Below, one piece after another: positions 1-12,680 of a stretch of 64,000 nucleotides of DNA (positions within the stretch are counted from its first letter, which is position 1; every line of letters begins with the position of its first letter). Under the pieces are notes generated by a model that made no database searches, was not told the DNA's origin, and saw only the letters and a program-made list of their open reading frames with translations. The position numbers and the translations under genes were made by a program. This stretch comes from Nemertoderma westbladi (Eukaryota > Xenacoelomorpha > Nemertodermatida > Nemertodermatidae). Location of the stretch: positions 103,386 to 167,385 of the forward strand of contig JAUCBJ010008178.1 of NCBI GenBank assembly GCA_032718475.1, read 5' to 3'.

Positions 1-3000
1 TATGGGGTGTAAACGCTACACCGACAACCAAGACCATGGCAGTGTTATGGGGTGTAAACGCTACACCGACAACCAAGGCCATGGCAGTGTTATGGGGTGT
101 AAACGCTACACCGAGAACCAAAGCCATGGCAGTGTTATGGGGTGTAAACGCTACACCGACAACCAAGGCGGTGTGTAAACGCTACACCGACAACCAAAGC
201 CATGGAAGTGTTATGGTATGTAAACGCTACACCAACAACCAAGGCCATGGCAGTGTTATGGGGTGTAAATGCTACACCGACAACCAAAGCCATGGCAGTC
301 TTATGGGGTGTAAACGCTACACCAATAATCAAAGCCATGGCAGTGTTATGGGGTGTAAACGCTACACCGACAACCAAGACCATGGCAGTGTTATGGGGTG
401 TAAACGCTACACCGACAACCAATGCCATGGCAGTGTTATGGGGTGTAAACGCTACACCGACAACCAAAGCCATGGCAGTGTTATGGGGTGTAAACGCTAC
501 ACCGACAACCAAGGCGGTGTGTAAACGCTACACCGACAACCAAAGCCATGGAAGTGTTATGGTATGTAAACGCTACACCAACAACCAAGGCCATGGCAGT
601 GTTATGGGGTGTAAATGCTACACCGACAACCAAAGCCATGGCAGTCTTATGGGGTGTAAACGCTACACCAACAATCAAAGCCATGGCAGTGTTATGGGGT
701 GTAAACGCTACACCGACAACCAAGACCATGGCAGTGTTATGGGGTGTAAACGCTACACCGACAACCAAGGCCATGGCAGTGTTATGGGGTGTAAACGCTA
801 CACCGACAACCAAAGCCATGGCAGTGTTATGGGGTTTAAACGCTACACCGACAACCAAAGCCATGGAAGTGTTATGGTGTGTAAACGCTACACCAACAAC
901 CAAGGCCATGGCAGTGTTATGGGGTGTAAACGCTACATAGACAACCAAGGCCATGGCAGTGTTATGGGGTGTAAACGCTACACCAACAATCAAAGCCATG
1001 GCAGTGTTATGGGGTGTAAACGCTACACCGACAACCAAGACCATGGCAGTGTTATGGGGTGTAAACGCTACACCGACAACCAAGGCCATGGCAGTGTTAT
1101 GGGGTGTAAACGCTACACCGACAACCAAAGCCATGGCAGTGTTATGGGGTTTAAACGCTACACCGACAACCAAAGCCATGGAAGTGTTATGGTGTGTAAA
1201 CGCTACACCAACAACCAAGGCCATGGCAGTGTTATGGGGTGTAAACGCTACATAGACAACCAAGGCCATGGCAGTGTTATGGGGTGTAAACGCTACACCA
1301 ACAACCAAAGCCATAGAAGTGTTATGGTGTGTAAACGCTACACCAACAACCAAGGCCATGGCAGTGTTATGGGGTGTAAACGCTACACCAACAACCAAGG
1401 CCATGGTAGTGTTATGGGGTGTTAACGCTACACCAACAACCAAAGCCATGGCAGTGTTATGGGGTGTAAACGCTAAACCGACAACCAAAGCCATGGCAGT
1501 GTTATGGGGTGTAAACGCTAAACCGACAACCACGGCCAAGGCAGTGTTATGGGGTGTAAACGCTACACCAACAACCAAGGCCATGGCAGAGTTATGGTGT
1601 GTTAACGCTACACCAACAACCAAGGCCATGGCAGTGTTATGGGGTGTAAACGCTACACCGACAACCAAAGCCATGGCAGTCTTATGGGGTGTAAACGCTA
1701 CACCAACAATCAAAGCCATGGCAGTGTTATGGGGTGTAAACGCTACACCGACAACCAAGACCATGGCAGTGTTATGGGGTGTAAACGCTACACCGACAAC
1801 CAAGGCCATGGCAGTGTTATGGGGTGTAAACGCTACACCGAGAACCAAAGCCATGGCAGTGTTATGGGGTGTAAACGCTACACCGACAACCAAGGCGGTG
1901 TGTAAACGCTACACCGACAACCAAAGCCATGGAAGTGTTATGGTATGTAAACGCTACACCAACAACCAAGGCCATGGCAGTGTTATGGGGTGTAAATGCT
2001 ACACCGACAACCAAAGCCATGGCAGTCTTATGGGGTGTAAACGCTACACCAACAATCAAAGCCATGGCAGTGTTATGGGGTGTAAACGCTACACCGACAA
2101 CCAGGACCATGGCAGTGTTATGGGGTGTAAACGCTACACCGACAACCAAGGCCATGGCAGTGTTATGGGGTGTAAACGCTACACCGACAACCAAAGCCAT
2201 GGCAGTGTTATGGGGTTTAAACGCTACACCGACAACCAAGGCGGTGTGTAAACGCTACACCGACAACCAAAGCCATGGAAGTGTTATGGTGTGTAAACGC
2301 TACACCAACAACCAAGGCCATGGCAGTGTTATGGGGTGTAAACGCTACATAGACAACCAAGGCTATGGCAGTGTTATGGGGTGTAAACGCTACACCAACA
2401 ACCAAAGCCATAGAAGTGTTATGGTGTGTAAACGCTACACCAACAACCAAGGCCATGGCAGTGTTATGGGGTGTAAACGCTACACCAACAACCAAAGCCA
2501 TGGAAGTGTTATGGGGTGTAAACGCTACACCGACAACCAAGACCATGGTAGTGTTATGGTGTGTAAACGCTACACCAACAACCAAGGCCATGACAGTGTT
2601 ATGGGGTGTAAACGCTACACCAACAACCAAGACCATGGTAGTGTTATGGGGTGTAAACGCTACATAGACAACCAAGGCCATGGCGGTGTTATGGGGTGTA
2701 AACGCAACACCGATAACCAAAGCCATGGAAGTGTTATGGTGTGTAAACGCTACACCGACAACCAAGGCCATGGCGGTGTTATGGGGTGTAAACGCTACAC
2801 CGACAACCAAGGCCATGGCGGTGTTATGGAGTGTAAACGCTACACAGACAACCAAGGCCATGGCGGTGTTATGGGGTGCAAACGCTACACCGACAACCAA
2901 AGCCATGGAAGTGTTATGGTGTGTAAACGCTACACCGACAACCAAGGCCATGGCAGTGTTTTGGGGTGTAAACGCTACACCGACAACCAAGGCCATGGCG

Positions 3001-6000
3001 GTGTTATGGGGTGTAAACGCTACACCGACAACCAAAGCCATGGCAGTGTTATGGGGTGTAAACGCTAAACCGACAACCACGGCCAAGGCAGTGTTATGGG
3101 GTGTAAACGCTACACCAACAACCAAGGCCATGGCAGAGTTATGGTGTGTTAACGCTACACCAACAACCAAGGCCATGGCAGTGTTATGGGGTGTAAACGC
3201 TACACCGACAACCAAAGCCATGGCAGTCTTATGGGGTGTAAACGCTACACCAACAATCAAAGCCATGGCAGTGTTATGGGGTGTAAACGCTACACCGACA
3301 ACCAAGACCATGGCAGTGTTATGGGGTGTAAACGCTACACCGACAACCAAGGCCATGGCAGTGTTATGGGGTGTAAACGCTACACCGAGAACCAAAGCCA
3401 TGGCAGTGTTATGGGGTGTAAACGCTACACCGACAACCAAGGCGGTGTGTAAACGCTACACCGACAACCAAAGCCATGGAAGTGTTATGGTATGTAAACG
3501 CTACACCAACAACCAAGGCCATGGCAGTGTTATGGGGTGTAAATGCTACACCGACAACCAAAGCCATGGCAGTCTTATGGGGTGTAAACGCTACACCAAT
3601 AATCAAAGCCATGGCAGTGTTATGGGGTGTAAACGCTACACCGACAACCAAGACCATGGCAGTGTTATGGGGTGTAAACGCTACACCGACAACCAATGCC
3701 ATGGCAGTGTTATGGGGTGTAAACGCTACACCGACAACCAAAGCCATGGCAGTGTTATGGGGTGTAAACGCTACACCGACAACCAAGGCGGTGTGTAAAC
3801 GCTACACCGACAACCAAAGCCATGGAAGTGTTATGGTATGTAAACGCTACACCAACAACCAAGGCCATGGCAGTGTTATGGGGTGTAAATGCTACACCGA
3901 CAACCAAAGCCATGGCAGTCTTATGGGGTGTAAACGCTACACCAACAATCAAAGCCATGGCAGTGTTATGGGGTGTAAACGCTACACCGACAACCAAGAC
4001 CATGGCAGTGTTATGGGGTGTAAACGCTACACCGACAACCAAGGCCATGGCAGTGTTATGGGGTGTAAACGCTACACCGACAACCAAAGCCATGGCAGTG
4101 TTATGGGGTTTAAACGCTACACCGACAACCAAAGCCATGGAAGTGTTATGGTGTGTAAACGCTACACCAACAACCAAGGCCATGGCAGTGTTATGGGGTG
4201 TAAACGCTACATAGACAACCAAGGCCATGGCAGTGTTATGGGGTGTAAACGCTACACCAACAATCAAAGCCATGGCAGTGTTATGGGGTGTAAACGCTAC
4301 ACCGACAACCAAGACCATGGCAGTGTTATGGGGTGTAAACGCTACACCGACAACCAAGGCCATGGCAGTGTTATGGGGTGTAAACGCTACACCGACAACC
4401 AAAGCCATGGCAGTGTTATGGGGTTTAAACGCTACACCGACAACCAAAGCCATGGAAGTGTTATGGTGTGTAAACGCTACACCAACAACCAAGGCCATGG
4501 CAGTGTTATGGGGTGTAAACGCTACATAGACAACCAAGGCCATGGCAGTGTTATGGGGTGTAAACGCTACACCAACAACCAAAGCCATAGAAGTGTTATG
4601 GTGTGTAAACGCTACACCAACAACCAAGGCCATGGCAGTGTTATGGGGTGTAAACGCTACACCAACAACCAAGGCCATGGTAGTGTTATGGGGTGTTAAC
4701 GCTACACCAACAACCAAAGCCATGGCAGTGTTATGGGGTGTAAACGCTAAACCGACAACCAAAGCCATGGCAGTGTTATGGGGTGTAAACGCTAAACCGA
4801 CAACCACGGCCAAGGCAGTGTTATGGGGTGTAAACGCTACACCAACAACCAAGGCCATGGCAGAGTTATGGTGTGTTAACGCTACACCAACAACCAAGGC
4901 CATGGCAGTGTTATGGGGTGTAAACGCTACACCGACAACCAAAGCCATGGCAGTCTTATGGGGTGTAAACGCTACACCAACAATCAAAGCCATGGCAGTG
5001 TTATGGGGTGTAAACGCTACACCGACAACCAAGACCATGGCAGTGTTATGGGGTGTAAACGCTACACCGACAACCAAGGCCATGGCAGTGTTATGGGGTG
5101 TAAACGCTACACCGAGAACCAAAGCCATGGCAGTGTTATGGGGTGTAAACGCTACACCGACAACCAAGGCGGTGTGTAAACGCTACACCGACAACCAAAG
5201 CCATGGAAGTGTTATGGTATGTAAACGCTACACCAACAACCAAGGCCATGGCAGTGTTATGGGGTGTAAATGCTACACCGACAACCAAAGCCATGGCAGT
5301 CTTATGGGGTGTAAACGCTACACCAACAATCAAAGCCATGGCAGTGTTATGGGGTGTAAACGCTACACCGACAACCAGGACCATGGCAGTGTTATGGGGT
5401 GTAAACGCTACACCGACAACCAAGGCCATGGCAGTGTTATGGGGTGTAAACGCTACACCGACAACCAAAGCCATGGCAGTGTTATGGGGTTTAAACGCTA
5501 CACCGACAACCAAGGCGGTGTGTAAACGCTACACCGACAACCAAAGCCATGGAAGTGTTATGGTGTGTAAACGCTACACCAACAACCAAGGCCATGGCAG
5601 TGTTATGGGGTGTAAACGCTACATAGACAACCAAGGCTATGGCAGTGTTATGGGGTGTAAACGCTACACCAACAACCAAAGCCATAGAAGTGTTATGGTG
5701 TGTAAACGCTACACCAACAACCAAGGCCATGGCAGTGTTATGGGGTGTAAACGCTACACCAACAACCAAAGCCATGGAAGTGTTATGGGGTGTAAACGCT
5801 ACACCGACAACCAAGACCATGGTAGTGTTATGGTGTGTAAACGCTACACCAACAACCAAGGCCATGACAGTGTTATGGGGTGTAAACGCTACACCAACAA
5901 CCAAGACCATGGCGGTGTTATGGAGTGTAAACGCTACACAGACAACCAAGGCCATGGCGGTGTTATGGGGTGCAAACGCTACACCGACAACCAAAGCCAT

Positions 6001-9000
6001 GGAAGTGTTATGGTGTGTAAACGCTACACCGACAACCAAGGCCATGGCAGTGTTTTGGGGTGTAAACGCTACACCGACAACCAAGGCCATGGCGGTGTTA
6101 TGGGGTGTAAACGCTACACCGACAACCAAAGCCATGGCAGTGTTATGGGGTGTAAACGCTAAACCGACAACCACGGCCAAGGCAGTGTTATGGGGTGTAA
6201 ACGCTACACCAACAACCAAGGCCATGGCAGAGTTATGGTGTGTTAACGCTACACCAACAACCAAGGCCATGGCAGTGTTATGGGGTGTAAACGCTACACC
6301 GACAACCAAAGCCATGGCAGTCTTATGGGGTGTAAACGCTACACCAACAATCAAAGCCATGGCAGTGTTATGGGGTGTAAACGCTACACCAACAACCAAG
6401 GCCATGACAGTGTTATGGGGTGTAAACGCTACACCAACAACCAAGACCATGGTAGTGTTATGGGGTGTAAACGCTACATAGACAACCAAGGCCATGGCGG
6501 TGTTATGGGGTGTAAACGCAACACCGATAACCAAAGCCATGGAAGTGTTATGGTGTGTAAACGCTACACCGACAACCAAGGCCATGGCGGTGTTATGGGG
6601 TGTAAACGCTACACCGACAACCAAGGCCATGGCGGTGTTATGGAGTGTAAACGCTACACAGACAACCAAGGCCATGGCGGTGTTATGGGGTGCAAACGCT
6701 ACACCGACAACCAAAGCCATGGAAGTGTTATGGTGTGTAAACGCTACACCGACAACCAAGGCCATGGCAGTGTTTTGGGGTGTAAACGCTACACCGACAA
6801 CCAAGGCCATGGCGGTGTTATGGGGTGTAAACGCTACACCGACAACCAAAGCCATGGCAGTGTTATGGGGTGTAAACGCTAAACCGACAACCACGGCCAA
6901 GGCAGTGTTATGGGGTGTAAACGCTACACCAACAACCAAGGCCATGGCAGAGTTATGGTGTGTTAACGCTACACCAACAACCAAGGCCATGGCAGTGTTA
7001 TGGGGTGTAAACGCTACACCGACAACCAAAGCCATGGCAGTCTTATGGGGTGTAAACGCTACACCAACAATCAAAGCCATGGCAGTGTTATGGGGTGTAA
7101 ACGCTACACCGACAACCAAGACCATGGCAGTGTTATGGGGTGTAAACGCTACACCGACAACCAAGGCCATGGCAGTGTTATGGGGTGTAAACGCTACACC
7201 GAGAACCAAAGCCATGGCAGTGTTATGGGGTGTAAACGCTACACCGACAACCAAGGCGGTGTGTAAACGCTACACCGACAACCAAAGCCATGGAAGTGTT
7301 ATGGTATGTAAACGCTACACCAACAACCAAGGCCATGGCAGTGTTATGGGGTGTAAATGCTACACCGACAACCAAAGCCATGGCAGTCTTATGGGGTGTA
7401 AACGCTACACCAATAATCAAAGCCATGGCAGTGTTATGGGGTGTAAACGCTACACCGACAACCAAGACCATGGCAGTGTTATGGGGTGTAAACGCTACAC
7501 CGACAACCAATGCCATGGCAGTGTTATGGGGTGTAAACGCTACACCGACAACCAAAGCCATGGCAGTGTTATGGGGTGTAAACGCTACACCGACAACCAA
7601 GGCGGTGTGTAAACGCTACACCGACAACCAAAGCCATGGAAGTGTTATGGTATGTAAACGCTACACCAACAACCAAGGCCATGGCAGTGTTATGGGGTGT
7701 AAATGCTACACCGACAACCAAAGCCATGGCAGTCTTATGGGGTGTAAACGCTACACCAACAATCAAAGCCATGGCAGTGTTATGGGGTGTAAACGCTACA
7801 CCGACAACCAAGACCATGGCAGTGTTATGGGGTGTAAACGCTACACCGACAACCAAGGCCATGGCAGTGTTATGGGGTGTAAACGCTACACCGACAACCA
7901 AAGCCATGGCAGTGTTATGGGGTTTAAACGCTACACCGACAACCAAAGCCATGGAAGTGTTATGGTGTGTAAACGCTACACCAACAACCAAGGCCATGGC
8001 AGTGTTATGGGGTGTAAACGCTACATAGACAACCAAGGCCATGGCAGTGTTATGGGGTGTAAACGCTACACCAACAATCAAAGCCATGGCAGTGTTATGG
8101 GGTGTAAACGCTACACCGACAACCAAGACCATGGCAGTGTTATGGGGTGTAAACGCTACACCGACAACCAAGGCCATGGCAGTGTTATGGGGTGTAAACG
8201 CTACACCGACAACCAAAGCCATGGCAGTGTTATGGGGTTTAAACGCTACACCGACAACCAAAGCCATGGAAGTGTTATGGTGTGTAAACGCTACACCAAC
8301 AACCAAGGCCATGGCAGTGTTATGGGGTGTAAACGCTACATAGACAACCAAGGCCATGGCAGTGTTATGGGGTGTAAACGCTACACCAACAACCAAAGCC
8401 ATAGAAGTGTTATGGTGTGTAAACGCTACACCAACAACCAAGGCCATGGCAGTGTTATGGGGTGTAAACGCTACACCAACAACCAAGGCCATGGTAGTGT
8501 TATGGGGTGTTAACGCTACACCAACAACCAAAGCCATGGCAGTGTTATGGGGTGTAAACGCTAAACCGACAACCAAAGCCATGGCAGTGTTATGGGGTGT
8601 AAACGCTAAACCGACAACCACGGCCAAGGCAGTGTTATGGGGTGTAAACGCTACACCAACAACCAAGGCCATGGCAGAGTTATGGTGTGTTAACGCTACA
8701 CCAACAACCAAGGCCATGGCAGTGTTATGGGGTGTAAACGCTACACCGACAACCAAAGCCATGGCAGTCTTATGGGGTGTAAACGCTACACCAACAATCA
8801 AAGCCATGGCAGTGTTATGGGGTGTAAACGCTACACCGACAACCAAGACCATGGCAGTGTTATGGGGTGTAAACGCTACACCGACAACCAAGGCCATGGC
8901 AGTGTTATGGGGTGTAAACGCTACACCGAGAACCAAAGCCATGGCAGTGTTATGGGGTGTAAACGCTACACCGACAACCAAGGCGGTGTGTAAACGCTAC

Positions 9001-10574
9001 ACCGACAACCAAAGCCATGGAAGTGTTATGGTATGTAAACGCTACACCAACAACCAAGGCCATGGCAGTGTTATGGGGTGTAAATGCTACACCGACAACC
9101 AAAGCCATGGCAGTCTTATGGGGTGTAAACGCTACACCAACAATCAAAGCCATGGCAGTGTTATGGGGTGTAAACGCTACACCGACAACCAGGACCATGG
9201 CAGTGTTATGGGGTGTAAACGCTACACCGACAACCAAGGCCATGGCAGTGTTATGGGGTGTAAACGCTACACCGACAACCAAAGCCATGGCAGTGTTATG
9301 GGGTTTAAACGCTACACCGACAACCAAGGCGGTGTGTAAACGCTACACCGACAACCAAAGCCATGGAAGTGTTATGGTGTGTAAACGCTACACCAACAAC
9401 CAAGGCCATGGCAGTGTTATGGGGTGTAAACGCTACATAGACAACCAAGGCTATGGCAGTGTTATGGGGTGTAAACGCTACACCAACAACCAAAGCCATA
9501 GAAGTGTTATGGTGTGTAAACGCTACACCAACAACCAAGGCCATGGCAGTGTTATGGGGTGTAAACGCTACACCAACAACCAAAGCCATGGAAGTGTTAT
9601 GGGGTGTAAACGCTACACCGACAACCAAGACCATGGTAGTGTTATGGTGTGTAAACGCTACACCAACAACCAAGGCCATGACAGTGTTATGGGGTGTAAA
9701 CGCTACACCAACAACCAAGACCATGGTAGTGTTATGGGGTGTAAACGCTACATAGACAACCAAGGCCATGGCGGTGTTATGGGGTGTAAACGCAACACCG
9801 ATAACCAAAGCCATGGAAGTGTTATGGTGTGTAAACGCTACACCGACAACCAAGGCCATGGCGGTGTTATGGGGTGTAAACGCTACACCGACAACCAAGG
9901 CCATGGCGGTGTTATGGAGTGTAAACGCTACACACACAACCAAGGCCATGGCGGTGTTATGGGGTGCAAACGCTACACCGACAACCAAAGCCATGGAAGT
10001 GTTATGGTGTGTAAACGCTACACCGACAACCAAGGCCATGGCAGTGTTTTGGGGTGTAAACGCTACACCGACAACCAAGGCCATGGCGGTGTTATGGGGT
10101 GTAAACGCTACACCGACAACCAAGGCCATGGCGGTGTTATGGAGTGTAAACGCTACACCGACAACCAAGGCCATGGTAGTGTTATGGAGTGTAAACGCTA
10201 CACAGACAACCAAGGCCATGGCGGTGTTATGGGGTGCAAACGCTACACCGACAACCAAAGCCATGGAAGTGTTATGGTGTGTAAACGCTACACCGACAAC
10301 CAAGGCCATGGCGGTGTTATGGTGTGTAAACGCTACACCGACAACCAAGGCCATGGCAGTGTTATGGTGTGTAAACGCTACACCGACAACCAAGACCATG
10401 GTAGTGTTATGGGGTGTAAACGCTACACCAACAACCAAAGCCATGGAAGTGTTATGGGGTGTAAACGCTACATAGACAACCAAGGCCATGGCAGTGTTAT
10501 GGGGTGTAAACGCTACACCAACAACCAAAGCCATGGAAGTGTTATGGTGTGTAAACGCTACACCGACAACAAGA
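1..10574 (+). repeat. 45-bp satellite array with higher-order structure
   Basis: About 239 head-to-tail units of a 45-bp sequence with core GTGTAAACGCTACACCGACA followed by ACCAAGGCCATGGCAGTG. Twelve units are only 31 bp, having lost the same 14 bp; these junctions lie near 168, 511, 1892, 2238, 3440, 3786, 5167, 5515, 7254, 7600, 8981 and 9327. Because 45 is a multiple of 3, two plus frames and one minus frame stay open for hundreds of codons and translate to 15-residue repeats; these are not genes. The array runs off the left edge, so its full length is unknown. The right edge passes directly into the core of a MITE-like element, which suggests the origin of the unit. Confidence 0.97.
168..10530 (+). 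repeat. 3274-bp higher-order repeat of the 45-bp satellite
   Basis: Marker variants recur at fixed distance. The four short-unit junctions at 168, 511, 1892 and 2238 recur at 3440, 3786, 5167 and 5515 (offset about 3274), and again at 7254, 7600, 8981 and 9327 (offset about 3814). The period fits 70 full units plus 4 short units (70 x 45 + 4 x 31 = 3274). The second copy is longer by 540 bp, exactly 12 units, through an internal tandem duplication between about 5,900 and 6,900. The third copy diverges near its right end, where it meets unique sequence. Confidence 0.9.
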
Positions 10575-10745
10575 GCCGACAACATCAAATATGAAACTGT
10601 AACCTATGCGCTTCACTCTCGTTTATTGTTTTGATTAGAAAAGGGTTCCACTCTATATGTTTTTTCTCTGAATTGATACTTTAACATTATTGGTAATTAG
10701 CGTCAATGTTGGTTGTCTGAGTGGCGTTTACACCCAGAGTTATGA
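10575..10745 (+). mobile_element. MITE-like core at the edge of the 45-bp satellite
   Basis: Sequence just right of the satellite (GCCGACAACATCAAATATGA, then CTCTCGTTTATTGTTTTGAT) matches the body of the compact element at 25605-25862 almost base for base. It ends in an inverted, diverged satellite-like motif, TGGCGTTTACACCC, near 10724-10737, which is the opposite-facing end of the element. So the satellite occupies one arm and a single inverted copy forms the other arm. No coding capacity is visible. The family is not one I can name. Confidence 0.75.
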
Positions 10746-10885
10746 GCAAATGAATAGACCTAATTAAAATCGCTGTCCTATTGATTTTGGTGTAGCTAGC
10801 CAAAATGTTCATGTATATAATTTTAACTAACGGTACCACAATTACCTTCTAAAATACCACAACAGTATTATTGAAAATCTCTCAC

Positions 10886-11470
10886 CTTATAAATTTTGTT
10901 TATATCCAATTTAATACTGCCGGTACAGTTGCTATCTGCTTTGAGGTCTTTCTTACAACAGGTATCTGGTACCATGCCCGGATTCTTCATTCCCCATGGA
11001 GTATCGCTCCAATCAGTATACTCCATAAACCCACAGCAGCCGGCGTTGCTCTGTATCGCGTTCATAACAGATGGATTGGTGAGGTAATCCGATTGTGCTT
11101 TTTCTATCTCGGTTCTAGTACCATTGGTCAGTAAATCCCTGTAATGATAGGCCAATGAACCGCTGACAATCTCTAAAGCGAAGATGACAAGTACAAAGGT
11201 AAAGAACATCGCAAGGAGACATTTATTTGACTGGAAGACACCGCAGCATCCAATGATAGACGTAATGAAGACAAAAACACCGATTATGATAAACACAACA
11301 GCGGGGATGACAACGTATCTAACTGATACTAAATGGAACTCCTCGTAGGAAGTTATAGCCCAGGCGGCAATGTAGAACAGAACGCCGGCCACGGCCCATA
11401 GAACGACGTTGAGAAGGATAATGATAAACCGTGAGGTACATTGGCAACTATCAGCCGTACAACATCCCAT
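10886..11470 (-). CDS. tetraspanin, first coding exon (partial gene)
   Basis: This is a membrane scaffold protein of the tetraspanin family, expected at the plasma membrane or in endosomes. The 195 codons begin MGCC, with juxtamembrane cysteines typical of palmitoylation. They contain three hydrophobic helices at about residues 14-38, 52-75 and 84-109. The large extracellular loop follows, with the diagnostic CCG at 145-147, a PDTCC motif at 168-172 and possible N-glycosylation sites at N116 and N181. After K195 the minus strand reads AAG|GTGAGA, a consensus splice donor, so the exon ends at 10886; the frame runs only five more codons to a stop. The end of the loop and the fourth helix are missing, and the downstream side is at least 10.5 kb of satellite. 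The gene either has a very long satellite-filled intron or has lost its 3' end. The exact tetraspanin subtype is not assignable. Confidence 0.88.
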
Positions 11471-12061
11471 GGCGAATCAGATATAGTAGAAAACGTAATC
11501 TCGGAAAAAGTACAATTATAATGAATTTATAATGAATTTTGTTTTGAATTTATAAATATGACAGGATATTTTCAGCATAAATGCAATAAAGCCTAGAGTG
11601 CACCCTAATGCCAGTTAACTGGTAGTTTATGGCAGTTTATCCAATGAGACCACCTGTTTGCATTGAGTAACGCCAATATTAATTGGACTTTGCCTAATCC
11701 AGTAAACAACTCAATAAGTCACATATTGTCCTAAACTAATTTATCATTGTCCATTCTAATAAGCTTTGATAAACGACTGATTTGCTAGAAACAACTGCGA
11801 TAGACCAATTAATAATAATTATAATAATGAAAACTTTGCTACAATATCCTAATCCCGTATAAAAATGATAACAAAAACATCGATTAATTAATATAGGCCT
11901 ACTGTATTGTAGGTATAGAAAGTCGCGATAGCGTGTGGGGAAGGGGATGGCACAAATCATCACCAACCATAATAATATGTATTGAATATATTCAATATGC
12001 TATTTCGCTAACTGTCTTAACATGTTAGCTATTTATTTTGGAATAATTGTTATTTTCTTGA
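11471..12061. other. gene-free AT-rich stretch upstream of the tetraspanin exon
   Basis: This stretch should hold the tetraspanin 5' UTR and promoter region, but no motif is clear enough to call. A short minus-strand frame at 11736-11966 has no recognisable features and is probably chance. Confidence 0.5.
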
Positions 12062-12222
12062 GCTACAAGTGAGGGGGTCCGGCAACAATTTGCAGAAACA
12101 AGTTGCAGGTTGCAGCAACAAGTTGCAGAAACAAATTGGATGTTGCAGCAACAAGTTTATGTGTGTGAGGGGGTCCAGCAACAAGTTTCAGAAACAAGTT
12201 GCTCCGTGTGAGGGGGCATTAA
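12062..12222 (+). repeat. short degenerate repeat, GCAACAAGTTGCAGAAACAA type
   Basis: The motifs GCAACAAGTT and CAGAAACAAGTTGC alternate about eight times, and GTGTGAGGGGG(TCC) recurs three times with roughly 50-bp spacing (12070, 12166, 12207). The frame through it simply translates the repeat. From 12223 to 12680 I see no gene. Confidence 0.7.
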
Positions 12223-12680
12223 CCGCTTACATCAACATTTGGAAATTAATATTGTAATTTTGCGTAAAATCTTATACTGGTATCACAGTGGTTCAAAGCT
12301 ACTTGGCCGCACCCACCCGCCTCTCGAGTATTAATGTCTGCTCATTATAATGCTCATTTTCGTTTTAAACCGGAACCAATGATTTATTATAGATTAAAAT
12401 AAATATTGAGATTACAAAAAGAGTTAGTGTTCTAAGAAAAACATAATCAAATTACTCGGTGAGATTTATAGATTTCGGCCGCAAGTTTTTCAGCCGAAAT
12501 ATGCTTATTTAATGTTATTTATTATTATATTTACGGTCGAAATGTATCTTTTTACAAAACATTTTTACTTTTCCGACAGGCATTTTAAATAAATAAATTC
12601 CTATTAACAGAGTAGCATTTCCACCACGGCCATGTTAGGCCTATTCATGCAACCAATCCATACCGTAGGGAATATTACAG

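Noticed and set aside
36-10594. Dozens of long open frames (up to 587 codons) on both strands with MAVLWGVNATPTTKA- or MALVVGVAFTPHNTA-like peptides
   Set aside because: They are translations of a 45-bp tandem repeat whose length is a multiple of 3; the 14-bp deletions shift the frame without consequence, and there is no codon bias, start context or splice structure.
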